Positions 1-6,292 of a stretch of 11,689 nucleotides of DNA are shown here, piece after piece (positions within the stretch are counted from its first letter, which is position 1; every line of letters begins with the position of its first letter). Source of the stretch: Caldifarciminota bacterium (lineage in GTDB: Bacteria; Hydrothermota; Tepidihabitantia; Tepidihabitantales; Tepidihabitantaceae); NCBI GenBank assembly GCA_016935775.1, contig JAFGQF010000010.1, forward strand, positions 1 to 11,689, read 5' to 3'. The notes beneath the pieces were generated by a model. It was not told the DNA's origin and searched no databases. It saw only the letters and a list, made by a program, of their open reading frames with translations. The translations under genes and the position numbers were made by a program.

Positions 1-1
1 C

Positions 2-688
2 AACCGGACGACCGAGAAGCACCACATGTTCCGGTACGACATCGCCGGGGACAGCTTCAGCGAGGTCACGGGCATGCCCCTGTGGGGTCTGCACGGTGGC
101 CGGCTGAAGAAGAAGAAGGCCAAGGACGGCAGTTCAGGTGCGTACTACGACGGGATGATCTACGCCCTCAAGGGCGGGAACACCCAGCAGTTCTTCGGCT
201 ACGACGTCGCGGCCGACACCTGGACCGAGCTGGACACGGTGCCGACCTTCGGCTCGACCGGCCGGAGAAAGCGGGTGAAGCACGGCGCGGACATCGTCGC
301 CTACGGCGGCGGCGCGTTCTTCGCCTTGAAGGGCAACAAGACCAACGAGATGTGGCGTTACGTTGCCCCGGCCGGGATGGCGCTGGTCTCGCGGCCCGAG
401 CGCAGTGGCGCGATGGGCGGCCGGGCCGAACTGCCGCTGGGCGTGACCTGCGCGCCGAACCCGGTTGCCCGGGGACAGGCGACGGTGCGCTACAGCCTGC
501 CGCAGGCGGGCGCGGCGCGGGTGAGCGTGTTCGACGTGACCGGCCGGAGCGTGCTGAGCCGCTCGCTGGTGGCGACGCGGACCGGCGCGGTGCGGCTCGA
601 CCTGCGGAGCCTGGGCGCGGGCATCTACCTGGTGAAGCTGGAATCCGGCGACCAGAGCTGGACCAGCAAGCTGGTGGTGCAGCACTAG
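2..688 (+). CDS. C-terminal part of a secreted kelch-like repeat protein with a type A sorting domain (5' truncated)
   Basis: The reading frame is open from base 2, so the gene starts outside the window; the ATG at 26 is internal. About 229 residues are visible. The first ~140 hold three kelch-like units about 52 residues apart. Each is recognisable by [LV]KGxxT, then [FW]xxYD, a Trp or Phe, a Pro, and a very basic loop (GRLKKKKAKDG near base 101, GRRKRVKHG near 260). The last ~80 residues form an Ig-like sorting domain: NPVARGQATVRYSLP, then RVSVFDVTGR, GAGIYLVKLES and a final KLVV. This pattern is the C-terminal signal of type IX-like secretion in the Bacteroidetes/FCB world. The protein is therefore probably exported and held on or released from the surface. 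Its kelch units closely resemble those at the end of the gene starting at 8992, so the two are paralogs. The ligand is unknown. The family call is firm; the export route is inferred. Confidence 0.85.
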   Translation, partial: NRTTEKHHMFRYDIAGDSFSEVTGMPLWGLHGGRLKKKKAKDGSSGAYYDGMIYALKGGNTQQFFGYDVAADTWTELDTVPTFGSTGRRKRVKHGADIVAYGGGAFFALKGNKTNEMWRYVAPAGMALVSRPERSGAMGGRAELPLGVTCAPNPVARGQATVRYSLPQAGAARVSVFDVTGRSVLSRSLVATRTGAVRLDLRSLGAGIYLVKLESGDQSWTSKLVVQH

Positions 689-703
689 GCCGAGAACGGA
701 TAG

Positions 704-741
704 AAGCCGAGAGGGCGGCCTTCGGGCCGCCCTCGGCTTTT
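704..741 (+). terminator. Rho-independent terminator
   Basis: GCCGAGAGGGCGGCC (706-720), a TTCG tetraloop (721-724) and GGCCGCCCTCGGC (725-737) form a 13-bp GC-rich stem with a two-base bulge in the left arm. TTTT follows (738-741), and AA at 704-705 can extend the stem. It lies 15 bases after the stop codon at 688 and ends the left-edge kelch gene. Confidence 0.93.
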
Positions 742-768
742 GCCTGGCGAGGACATGACCGGCAGGTT

Positions 769-888
769 GGGGACATGACCCGCTTCCGGTCCTCCGGAAC
801 CGGGATCGTGTCCCCGTTCTGACGGACACCTGCCGGGTCTGCCTCGGGACACGATCCCATTTCTCCAAGCAGAAATGAGTCATGTCCC
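769..888. repeat. Nested palindromic repeat cluster, outer and inner stems
   Basis: GGGACATGAC at 770-779 is the exact reverse complement of GTCATGTCCC at 879-888. Inside it, GGGATCGTGTCCC at 802-814 is the exact reverse complement of GGGACACGATCCC at 846-858. The stretch can therefore fold as a long hairpin with a 10-bp outer stem and a 13-bp inner stem. A further direct copy, GGACATGACC, lies at 751-760, exactly 20 bases before the one at 771-780. The motifs share the form GGGAxxxTGTCCC and are themselves near-palindromes. No coding signal is visible here. This looks like a REP- or MITE-like intergenic element; no transposase is present in the window. Confidence 0.8.
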
Positions 889-904
889 TTCGGCGCGGGC
901 GGTC

Positions 905-1004
905 GGGATTGTGTCCCAAGCCGTTGACCTTCCTCGGAAAACGCTGGGACACTTCCCCATTTGCCGGAGAACCGGAAGTGGGAGGAAGCGTCCCGGTTTT
1001 CCGG
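905..1004. repeat. Second set of the same palindromic motifs plus a 12-bp hairpin
   Basis: GGGATTGTGTCCC (905-917) and GGGACACTTCCCC (946-958) form an imperfect inverted pair: 10 of 13 positions match the reverse complement, including seven exact at the GGGACAC end. This repeats the layout of the 802/846 pair with similar spacing. It is followed by CCGGAGAACCGG (964-975) and CCGGTTTTCCGG (993-1004), which pair over all 12 positions with one G-U and a 17-base loop. CACTTCC (950-956) also pairs with GGAAGTG (974-980), so alternative folds exist. The repetition of one motif in two nested pairs argues for a structured repeat element rather than chance palindromes. Confidence 0.7.
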
Positions 1005-1046
1005 GCGGGGAAATGGTCTGGGGCCACGCGCGGCGCGGGCCGGTGT

Positions 1047-1288
1047 GGATACGCCTGTCTGGCCTGCGAGGACTCGGGCTTCCGCATCGTCGAAGTGTCG
1101 GACCCGGGCCGGCCCGGGTCGCAGTGCTCGACGTTGCCGGGAGGCTGGTGGCCAGCAGCCGGATTGCCGGGACGGAATCCGAACTGCCGATTGGCGGGCT
1201 TGCGGCCGGGGTCTACCTGGTCAGGGCCGAGTCGGCCGGGGAGTCGCTTCGCACGACTGGTGAGGACCGACTGGCTGGACCTGTCTGA
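1047..1288 (+). pseudogene. Remnant of an LVIVD-repeat protein with a sorting domain
   Basis: Two protein signatures overlap here in different frames. In the frame starting at 1047 the translation is an LVIVD-type repeat, ACEDSGFRIVEVSDPGRP (to about 1115). In the frame starting at 1112 it is a sorting domain without its first strands: ARVAVLDVAGRLV, then GGLAAGVYLVRAES, matching the tail of the protein ending at 688. Near 1242 the ending makes better family sense if the frame changes again (FARLVRTD instead of LRTTGEDR). The NPxxG and LP segments that open a sorting domain are missing. This fits a gene that lost its middle and then drifted. No start codon or ribosome binding site is convincing, and the 5' side runs into the palindrome cluster. 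A single continuous frame covers 875-1288 but most of it reads as non-protein. LVIVD assignment is by motif only. Confidence 0.6.
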
Positions 1289-1320
1289 GCCCGGAACAAC
1301 CCGGCAGCCGACCGGCGGGA

Positions 1321-1743
1321 CTACGGTTTCACTATGCGATAGGTGTGGTTGACCGGGCAGTGTTTGCGGAGCATCGCCGACACCGAGCAGTACCTGTCCT
1401 GGGATAGCTCGATTGCCCTTTCGAGCTTGGCCGGGTCGATGTCCTTGCCGTGGATGACATACTCGATGTCAATTCGGGAGAAGACGTGCGGGTGTTCTTC
1501 AGTCTTGTCGGCACGGATGTTCAGTTCGAGCTTGTTGAATTCGACCCTCATTTTCTTCAGCAATGACACGACGTCCATCCCGGTGCAGCCGGCGAGCCCG
1601 ATGAGCACGGTTTCCATTGGCCGGACCGCGCTGTCGTCGCCGCCCACTTCGGCGCCGGCGTCCATCGTCAGTTCGCGGCCCGACCAGGCCGTGCCGGTGA
1701 ATTTCATCTTGCCCCGCCAGGTGGTCTTCGAAGTCACTTCCAT
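1321..1743 (-). CDS. OsmC-family protein (YhfA-like)
   Basis: A 140-residue OsmC/Ohr-fold protein of normal family length. OsmC and Ohr members reduce organic hydroperoxides with a cysteine pair. Here C53 lies in GLAGCTGMDVV at the start of the long helix and C119 in DRYCSVSAML, the two expected positions. An additional cysteine, C129, follows in KHCPVNHTY. The PHVFSRIDIEYVIHG segment (85-99) is typical of the YhfA-like branch, whose substrates are poorly known. The start is set by AAGAGGA (1751-1757 on the complement) six to seven bases before ATG. It is the last gene of the cytochrome operon, 18 bases after the barrel gene's stop. A thiol-active protein beside c-type cytochromes could serve redox protection, but that link is inference. 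No signal peptide is visible, so it is probably cytoplasmic. No clear terminator follows. Confidence 0.9.
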   Translation of the reverse strand: MEVTSKTTWRGKMKFTGTAWSGRELTMDAGAEVGGDDSAVRPMETVLIGLAGCTGMDVVSLLKKMRVEFNKLELNIRADKTEEHPHVFSRIDIEYVIHGKDIDPAKLERAIELSQDRYCSVSAMLRKHCPVNHTYRIVKP

Positions 1744-1761
1744 TGGGTTCTCCTCTTGATA

Positions 1762-2460
1762 TCAGAGCTTGCGCAGGATGTTGAAGCCGACGCGGAAGTG
1801 TCCGCGCGTGATGTCGCGGTTGGCGGTGGCGTACCAGAGCGGTTCGACCTGGTGCCAGGCGTTGCCGACCGTCAGGGTGAAGTCGTGCCAGCCGAGCTGC
1901 TTGTTGGCCGCGAGGTTCCAGGCGAGCAGTTTGGATTCGCCCAGCAGTACCGGTTCGGTTTCGGCGCCGAGCGACCAGCCGTTGCCGAGCCCGGCCCTGG
2001 CCCCGGCGCCGACCGATACCACCAGCTCGTCGAAGTTGGTGGCGGCGCGGGGCAGGACGACGAGGTGAAGCCGGTCGGTCGCGGTCCAGGGCACGGCCAG
2101 CCCGAGGTTGGTCCAGGTGTTGGCGAGCCCGAGGTCAATGACATCGGTCCAGGCGCCGGCATGGACCGTTGTCCAGCGCCAGGGCGCCCAGGCGGCCCGG
2201 AGCCCGGCGGCGTGTGAGCCGTTGCCGCCGAACGCGCCCACCGTCAGTCGGCGGGTAATGCCACGGTCCACCGAGACCAGGACGTTGGCGTCGGTGATGA
2301 GGTTCATCGGGTTGCCCTTGAGGATGGCGTTGTCCTCGGCCGAGAGCCAGCGGTGGCCGATGCCGACCTGCCAGACGCCGGGTTCGAGGGTCCGGCCGGT
2401 GGGCAGGTTGGCGATGCGGGTGCCCGGAAAGGCGAGCAGCAGCGCGATGAGCAGGTTCAT
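1762..2460 (-). CDS. DUF5777-type outer-membrane beta-barrel protein
   Basis: A 232-residue protein matching the DUF5777 barrel pattern: an N-terminal RIANLPTGRTLEPGVWQVGIGHR (residues 15-37), then alternating polar/hydrophobic strands, and an end in HFRVGFNILRKL. In Bacteroidetes, DUF5777 proteins often sit beside c-type cytochrome genes, as here. A pore or docking partner for the upstream haem proteins in the outer membrane is a reasonable guess; no biochemical function is established. The leader is odd: only about ten hydrophobic residues with no basic residue before FPGTRI. The start is nonetheless supported by GGAGGAA (2463-2469 on the complement) next to ATG, and no other start lies close upstream. 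It begins 16 bases after the stop of the CcsA-type gene and precedes the OsmC gene by 18 bases. Confidence 0.8.
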   Translation of the reverse strand: MNLLIALLLAFPGTRIANLPTGRTLEPGVWQVGIGHRWLSAEDNAILKGNPMNLITDANVLVSVDRGITRRLTVGAFGGNGSHAAGLRAAWAPWRWTTVHAGAWTDVIDLGLANTWTNLGLAVPWTATDRLHLVVLPRAATNFDELVVSVGAGARAGLGNGWSLGAETEPVLLGESKLLAWNLAANKQLGWHDFTLTVGNAWHQVEPLWYATANRDITRGHFRVGFNILRKL

Positions 2461-2476
2461 CGTTCCTCCAGTCGGT

Positions 2477-3565
2477 TCAGCGGTAGCTGTGCAGGCCGCG
2501 CAGCACCAGGTTGACGACCACGTAGTTGTACAGCACGGTGGCGAACGCCAGCGCGGTCACCACTCTTTCGACCCGTTCCCGACCCGCGAGTCGCAGGACG
2601 AGCGCCAGCGCCATCAGCAACCAGGTGACGAGCGCCCAGGTTTCCTTGGGGTCCCAGGACCAGAAGTTGGCCCAGGCCTGCTCGGCCCAGACCATCCCGA
2701 GCCCGATGGCCAGGGTGAAGGCGATGAACGCCAGCGGCAGGGCCGGGTTCCGGCGCGGCGCGAAGGTCGCGGCGGTGAGCCCGCCGTAGCCGAGGAAGGC
2801 GGCCGCGATGTGGGGCGTGAACCAGGGGCTGGCGAGCGCCGGGGCGAGCGGCCGGATGGCGACGAGCCGGCCGGGCAGTAGCAGGGCCACGGCCAGCAGG
2901 CCGGCGGCGAGCGCGAGGCCGGGGAGCGAGGCGGCGCGGGGCAGGAGCAGGAAGAGCGTCGTGCAGAAGGACCAGAAGAGCAGGGCCTCGTACATGTTGG
3001 CAAAGGGCAGTCGACCGGCCGACGCGGCCCGGATAGCGACCAGCGCGGCGCCGGCGATGACCAGCGGGACGGCGGCGAGACGGAGACCGCGCGCACCGCG
3101 AGGCGACTCGGGCTCGCGCGGCCCGCGGCGCAGGGCGAGGAGGGTCAGGCCGGCGGCGGCCAGGGTCGTGGCGATGATGCCGGCGAGAACCAGCGGCCAA
3201 GCCGGGAAGCGACGCAGGGCGAGCACCACCCGGAACCGGAACGGGTCCTGGTATGCCCGGGTGCCGACGAGGTAGAACTTATGGCCACGGTACCGGGCCG
3301 GGCGGTTGACCGACGCCCGGAGCCGGACGGTGTCGGATTCGGTCGCGATGGCGAGCCGGCAGGAGTAGTCGCGCGGTGCGGCCGTGCCCGGGTGGTAGTC
3401 AACCCGGTAGTCGAAGACGGTGAGCGCGGCGTCGAGTTGGGGCAGGTAGACCGGTTCGTTCTCGGCGAGCTCGAGGGACCAGGTCCGGGTGGTGAAGGCA
3501 GCGAGGATGCAGGCGAGGCCGAGCAGCAGGGGACCGGCCGCGAGCAGCAGCGCGCGGCCGCGCAT
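2477..3565 (-). CDS. ccsA: Compact ResB-CcsA fusion, System II cytochrome c haem lyase
   Basis: The C-terminal two thirds is a CcsA/ResC-type protein: multiple membrane helices from about residue 122, the LPFANMYEAL segment (186-195), a histidine in FTPHIAAAFLGYGG (H252), the tryptophan-rich WWD signature (W293 to W315, with FWSWDPKETW) and a final GLHSYR (H359). These sites hold haem at the outer face of the inner membrane during attachment to CxxCH. The first third has one membrane helix (about 5-24) and an extracytoplasmic part of some 90 residues. Its VNRPARYRGHKFYLVGTRAYQDPF segment is like the end of ResB, so it is probably a shrunken ResB joined to CcsA. At 362 residues it is far shorter than known CcsBA fusions. 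Its ATG overlaps the preceding stop as TGATG, implying coupled translation with the haem protein upstream, a likely client. Confidence 0.88.
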   Translation of the reverse strand: MRGRALLLAAGPLLLGLACILAAFTTRTWSLELAENEPVYLPQLDAALTVFDYRVDYHPGTAAPRDYSCRLAIATESDTVRLRASVNRPARYRGHKFYLVGTRAYQDPFRFRVVLALRRFPAWPLVLAGIIATTLAAAGLTLLALRRGPREPESPRGARGLRLAAVPLVIAGAALVAIRAASAGRLPFANMYEALLFWSFCTTLFLLLPRAASLPGLALAAGLLAVALLLPGRLVAIRPLAPALASPWFTPHIAAAFLGYGGLTAATFAPRRNPALPLAFIAFTLAIGLGMVWAEQAWANFWSWDPKETWALVTWLLMALALVLRLAGRERVERVVTALAFATVLYNYVVVNLVLRGLHSYR

Positions 3566-4368
3566 CAGCGAATCAGTTGGACCTTGACGACGTTGCGAAC
3601 CTCATCGCCGAGCCGGATGAAGTAGCTGGCTTCGGGCACGGGCCTGCCCTGCCGGTCGGTGCCGTCCCAGACCGCGCGCAGGGTGCGGCCTTTCTGCTCG
3701 GGCCGGACCGTGCTGACGAGCGCGCCGGCCGACGAGTAGATGCGGACCGGTCGGGCCTTGACCCCGTGGTACTGGATTATTACCCGGTTGCGCGCCGGGT
3801 TCAGGTAGTACCATCCGTAGCGGGTCGGCGCTTCGACCTCGGCGACGCTCGACGGCCAGGCGATGAGGCTGTCGGCCAAAGCGTAGTCGCCCGAGGGGGA
3901 GTTGTTGTCGTCGCAGGCGTTGGCGCACCAGTGGAAGGCAACCGGCCCGTTGGGGACGGCCGGAGCCTGCCAGCCGATTTGCCAGACGCCGTTGCTGCGG
4001 CCGCGCTGGGTGCCGGCCCCGGTCTGCTTGAGGTACTGGCGGCCGTTGGAGAAGGAGTAGGATGTCTGGACCGAGTCGACCACCGTTAGCTGGCCGGCCG
4101 GGTTGCCGGTGGTGTCGAGGCAGGTGAGTTCGAAGCCCCAGCGGGTCTGGCCGGCGAAGCTGACCGACAGGGTGAGGACATAGGTCGAGCCGGGCTGGTA
4201 GTTCCCGGTGGGCAGTCCGGCGAGAATCGTCGAGTCGCCCGAGCCGGTGAACGAGTGGCAGTCGGCGCAGGTGCCTTCGCCGGGAGCGCCGGTCTTCGCA
4301 TCGGGCGGACCGCCCGAGGAGGCGAGAGCCAGCCCGGCGCAGGCCAGGCCGATGAACAGGAACCGCAT
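3565..4368 (-). CDS. Secreted monohaem protein with Reeler/choice-of-anchor-V-like domain and C-terminal FlgD-Ig-like tail
   Basis: A 267-residue exported protein. A signal peptide covers residues 1-16 (cut after LALA). One haem-c motif, CADCH (34-38), follows in GAPGEGTCADCHS. A beta-rich domain (about 45-175) matches the Reeler/choice-of-anchor-V type, with NPAGQLTV and a late CANACDDNNSPSGDYAL resembling the family's 'GNAxNGdxxxxGD' end. The last ~75 residues form a FlgD-Ig/sorting-like domain: NPARNRVIIQY, RIYSSAGALV, WDGTDRQGRPVPEASYFIRL. It may be surface-exposed. The ATG at 4368 is chosen for the purine-rich GGGGGAAG just upstream and the signal peptide. The same frame runs further upstream to about 4614 but there overlaps the cytochrome gene and reads as a shadow. 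It starts 11 bases after the cytochrome stop, and its own stop overlaps the haem lyase start. No methionine or histidine sixth ligand can be assigned. Confidence 0.85.
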   Translation of the reverse strand: MRFLFIGLACAGLALASSGGPPDAKTGAPGEGTCADCHSFTGSGDSTILAGLPTGNYQPGSTYVLTLSVSFAGQTRWGFELTCLDTTGNPAGQLTVVDSVQTSYSFSNGRQYLKQTGAGTQRGRSNGVWQIGWQAPAVPNGPVAFHWCANACDDNNSPSGDYALADSLIAWPSSVAEVEAPTRYGWYYLNPARNRVIIQYHGVKARPVRIYSSAGALVSTVRPEQKGRTLRAVWDGTDRQGRPVPEASYFIRLGDEVRNVVKVQLIR

Positions 4369-4379
4369 CACTTCCCCCT

Positions 4380-4733
4380 TCAGTTGTCCTTTGCGCCCCG
4401 GGCGATCCAGTTGCGGACGGTATGGACCTTGACGCTGTCCCAGCGGCCCGACGGCGGCATCGTGCCGTCGTCGAGCCGGCGTTGGAGCTCGCTTGAGTCG
4501 GGTTGACCCGCGACGACGTTGGGAATCGTATCGGTTCCCGGGCCGAGCGCGCCCGCGCGCGACGCCAGGTCGTAGCCGGCGGCCGGCGACGCGCCCGAGT
4601 GACAGGCGGCGCAACTGGTGTTGAAGAGCGGCTGGATATCGTTGGCGTATGACGGGTCGTCCTTGACGCCGTCCGGCGCGGAAGCGCAGCCGAACGCGAG
4701 CAGCAGGATGGCGGGCAGTGTCAGGTACTTCAT
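4380..4733 (-). CDS. Lipoprotein monohaem cytochrome c (PSD1/'planctomycete cytochrome c'-like)
   Basis: A 117-residue lipoprotein cytochrome. Residues 1-15 are a hydrophobic signal ending LLLAFG, with the lipidated cysteine at C16. The haem motif CAACH is at 41-45 in NDIQPLFNTSCAACHSG, and the probable distal ligand is M92 in DDGTMPPSGRWD, the order and spacing seen in short PSC1/PSD1-type cytochromes. The end (VRNWIARGAKDN) is the usual C-terminal helix. ATG at 4733 is preferred to the in-frame TTG at 4736 because GGGAGG (4738-4743 on the complement) is four bases from the ATG and only one from the TTG. It is the first gene of the operon, about 21 bases after the predicted transcription start. 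It probably carries electrons in the periplasm or at the outer membrane; donor and acceptor are unknown. Confidence 0.9.
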   Translation of the reverse strand: MKYLTLPAILLLAFGCASAPDGVKDDPSYANDIQPLFNTSCAACHSGASPAAGYDLASRAGALGPGTDTIPNVVAGQPDSSELQRRLDDGTMPPSGRWDSVKVHTVRNWIARGAKDN

Positions 4734-4760
4734 CAAGCCTCCCGGTATTGCACCCGGACC

Positions 4761-4789
4761 ATTATCGGCGCGCGCGGGGCCGGAGTCAA
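4761..4789 (-). promoter_or_regulatory. Sigma70-type promoter of the cytochrome operon
   Basis: Read on the minus strand: TTGACT (4789-4784), 17-base spacer, GATAAT (4766-4761). This is five of six matches in each box at ideal spacing, in an otherwise GC-rich intergenic stretch. The predicted start is near 4754, some 21 bases before the cytochrome ATG at 4733. It lies just outside the aldehyde dehydrogenase stop (4801-4803). Confidence 0.8.
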
Positions 4790-4800
4790 CCGGGAGCGGG

Positions 4801-6249
4801 TCAATCGCCGAGGTTGAAGGAGACCATCCGGATGTCGGTCATCTGCTCGACCGCGAAGCGCGGTCCTTCGCGGCCCGTCCCCGAGTCGCGAACCCCGCCG
4901 TAGGGCGCAAGGTCGGCCCGGAAGGTGGCCGAGTCGTTGACGTAGACGTTGCCGACCGCGAGCCGCTCGGTCGCCCGGAAGGCCCGGTTGAGGTCCGAGG
5001 TGAACACGCCGCAGGCGAGGCCATAGTCGCGGGTGCCGGCCGAAGAGCCGCGGTTGAACATCGCCAGCCCGGAGTCGAAGTCCTTGAAGGTTTCGACCGT
5101 CACGACCGGGGCAAAGGTCTCCTCGCAGACCACCGGCAGCTCGGGCCCGACCCGGGCGAGCACGGTCGGGTGCATCAGGTTGTTCTCGGCCGTGCCGCCG
5201 CAGAGCAGTTCGGCGCCGGCCTCGACCGCGGACCGGACCAGCTCCAGCGCGGCCTCGACCGCGGCCCGGTTGATCATCGGGCCGACCTCGGTCGCCGGGT
5301 CGGCCGGGTCGCCGCACGCGAGCGCCCGGGCCCGCTCGACGAACCGGCGGGTGAACTCGTCGGCGATGGCCGTGTGGAGGTAGAGCCGCTGGGTGTGGAT
5401 GCAGACCTGGCCCGAGTAGGCGAACCCGCCGGCGAGACAGCGCTCGAGCGCCGCGTCGAGGTCGGCGGTCTCGTCCACGATCGCGCCGCAGTTGGCCCCG
5501 AGTTCGAGCGCGGTGCGCCGCAGCCCGGACTCGGTTCGGATGGTTTCGCCGACCGCGGCCGAGCCGGTGAAGGTGATGAGCCGAACCCGAATGTCGCGTA
5601 CCAGCGGGAGGCCGACGGCCGGGCCGGGACCGGTGACGATGTTGAGCGCGCCCGGGGGCAGGCCGGCCTCAATAAACACCTGGCCGAGCAGTAGCGCGGT
5701 GAGCGGCGTGGCGCTGGCCGGCTTGAGCACGATCGAGTTGCCAGCGGCCAGCGCCGGCCCGACCTTGTGACAGACGAGGTTCAAGGGGAAGTTGAACGGG
5801 GTGATGGCCCCGACCACGCCCAGCGGCACGCGGATGAAGTAGCCGCGGCGGCGGGCCGACCCGGGCGCGGCGTCGAGCGGGACCGTCTCGCCGTGCAGCC
5901 GGCCGGCTTCCTCGGACGAGAGGCGCAGGGTTTCCACTGCCCGGTCGACTTCGGCTGCGGCGTGGCGCCGGGGCTTGCCGGATTCGGCGATGATTGCCGC
6001 CGCGAAGCGCTCTCGCCGTTCGGCGACGAGCGCGGAAGCCCGCCGCAGGAGCCGTGCCCGTTCGGCGGCCGGCAACCCGGCCACGAGATCGAACCCGTGC
6101 TCGGCCGCCCGGACCGCGGCGTCCACTTGCTCCGGCCCGGCGCGGCCGACCCGGCCGACGACCGCGCTATCCCACGGGCTGCGAACCTCGGACCAGGACG
6201 GCGCGGTTCGCCACTCGCCGCCGATCAACAGCCCGGCAGAATGCTCCAT
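4801..6249 (-). CDS. NAD(P)-dependent aldehyde dehydrogenase (lactaldehyde/GAPN-like branch)
   Basis: A 482-residue ALDH-superfamily enzyme of normal length that oxidises an aldehyde to the acid with NAD(P)+. Visible landmarks are LIGGEW at the start, the catalytic Asn in TPFNFPLN (N153), cofactor-binding VLKPASATP (K176), FTGSAAVG (227-234), the general-base Glu in ALELGAN (E249), the nucleophile in SGQVCIHTQR (C283) and EETFAPV. The ending YGGVRDSGTGREGPRFAVEQMT resembles lactaldehyde and non-phosphorylating glyceraldehyde-3-phosphate dehydrogenases, but the substrate cannot be fixed from sequence. The frame extends to a TTG at 6285, but ATG at 6249 gives the family N-terminus. No Shine-Dalgarno sequence precedes it; instead a promoter ends just upstream, so the message may be leaderless. 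It is followed 67 bases later by the cytochrome operon, which has its own promoter. Confidence 0.95.
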   Translation of the reverse strand: MEHSAGLLIGGEWRTAPSWSEVRSPWDSAVVGRVGRAGPEQVDAAVRAAEHGFDLVAGLPAAERARLLRRASALVAERRERFAAAIIAESGKPRRHAAAEVDRAVETLRLSSEEAGRLHGETVPLDAAPGSARRRGYFIRVPLGVVGAITPFNFPLNLVCHKVGPALAAGNSIVLKPASATPLTALLLGQVFIEAGLPPGALNIVTGPGPAVGLPLVRDIRVRLITFTGSAAVGETIRTESGLRRTALELGANCGAIVDETADLDAALERCLAGGFAYSGQVCIHTQRLYLHTAIADEFTRRFVERARALACGDPADPATEVGPMINRAAVEAALELVRSAVEAGAELLCGGTAENNLMHPTVLARVGPELPVVCEETFAPVVTVETFKDFDSGLAMFNRGSSAGTRDYGLACGVFTSDLNRAFRATERLAVGNVYVNDSATFRADLAPYGGVRDSGTGREGPRFAVEQMTDIRMVSFNLGD

Positions 6250-6256
6250 CAGGCTG

Positions 6257-6285
6257 AGGATAAGCACGGGCGGTGCCGCTGTCAA
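6257..6285 (-). promoter_or_regulatory. Predicted promoter of the aldehyde dehydrogenase gene
   Basis: Read on the minus strand: a perfect TTGACA (6285-6280), 17-base spacer, TATCCT (6262-6257, four of six matches). Initiation about seven bases further falls at 6250-6249, the A of the ATG or the base before it. The in-frame TTG at 6285 would lie inside the -35 box, which argues against the longer protein. Confidence 0.6.
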
Positions 6286-6292
6286 TGCCGCC

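Noticed and set aside
751..1004. CRISPR array
   Set aside because: The repeated motif is short, inverted and irregularly spaced, with no constant repeat/spacer pattern and no cas genes.
134..1087. Long open frame on the minus strand (317 codons) across the left-edge gene and the palindrome cluster
   Set aside because: Its product is Arg/Pro/His-rich with no recognisable motif, and it runs antisense to a kelch/sorting-domain gene and its terminator; typical shadow frame in GC-rich DNA.
1289..1320. Terminator for the cytochrome operon downstream of the OsmC gene
   Set aside because: Only short CCGG pairings with a mismatch and no T-run on the minus strand were found.
4369..4614. N-terminal extension of the Reeler-like haem protein to 4614
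   Set aside because: The added residues are Arg-rich, overlap the cytochrome gene, and would bury the signal peptide that begins at 4368.
4618..5694. Long plus-strand frame (358 codons) opposite the cytochrome and aldehyde dehydrogenase genes
   Set aside because: Gly/Arg/Glu/Asp-rich product without family features, antisense to two convincing genes.
6250..6285. TTG start at 6285 for the aldehyde dehydrogenase
   Set aside because: It adds 12 residues not seen at ALDH N-termini, lacks a ribosome binding site, and falls in the predicted -35 box.
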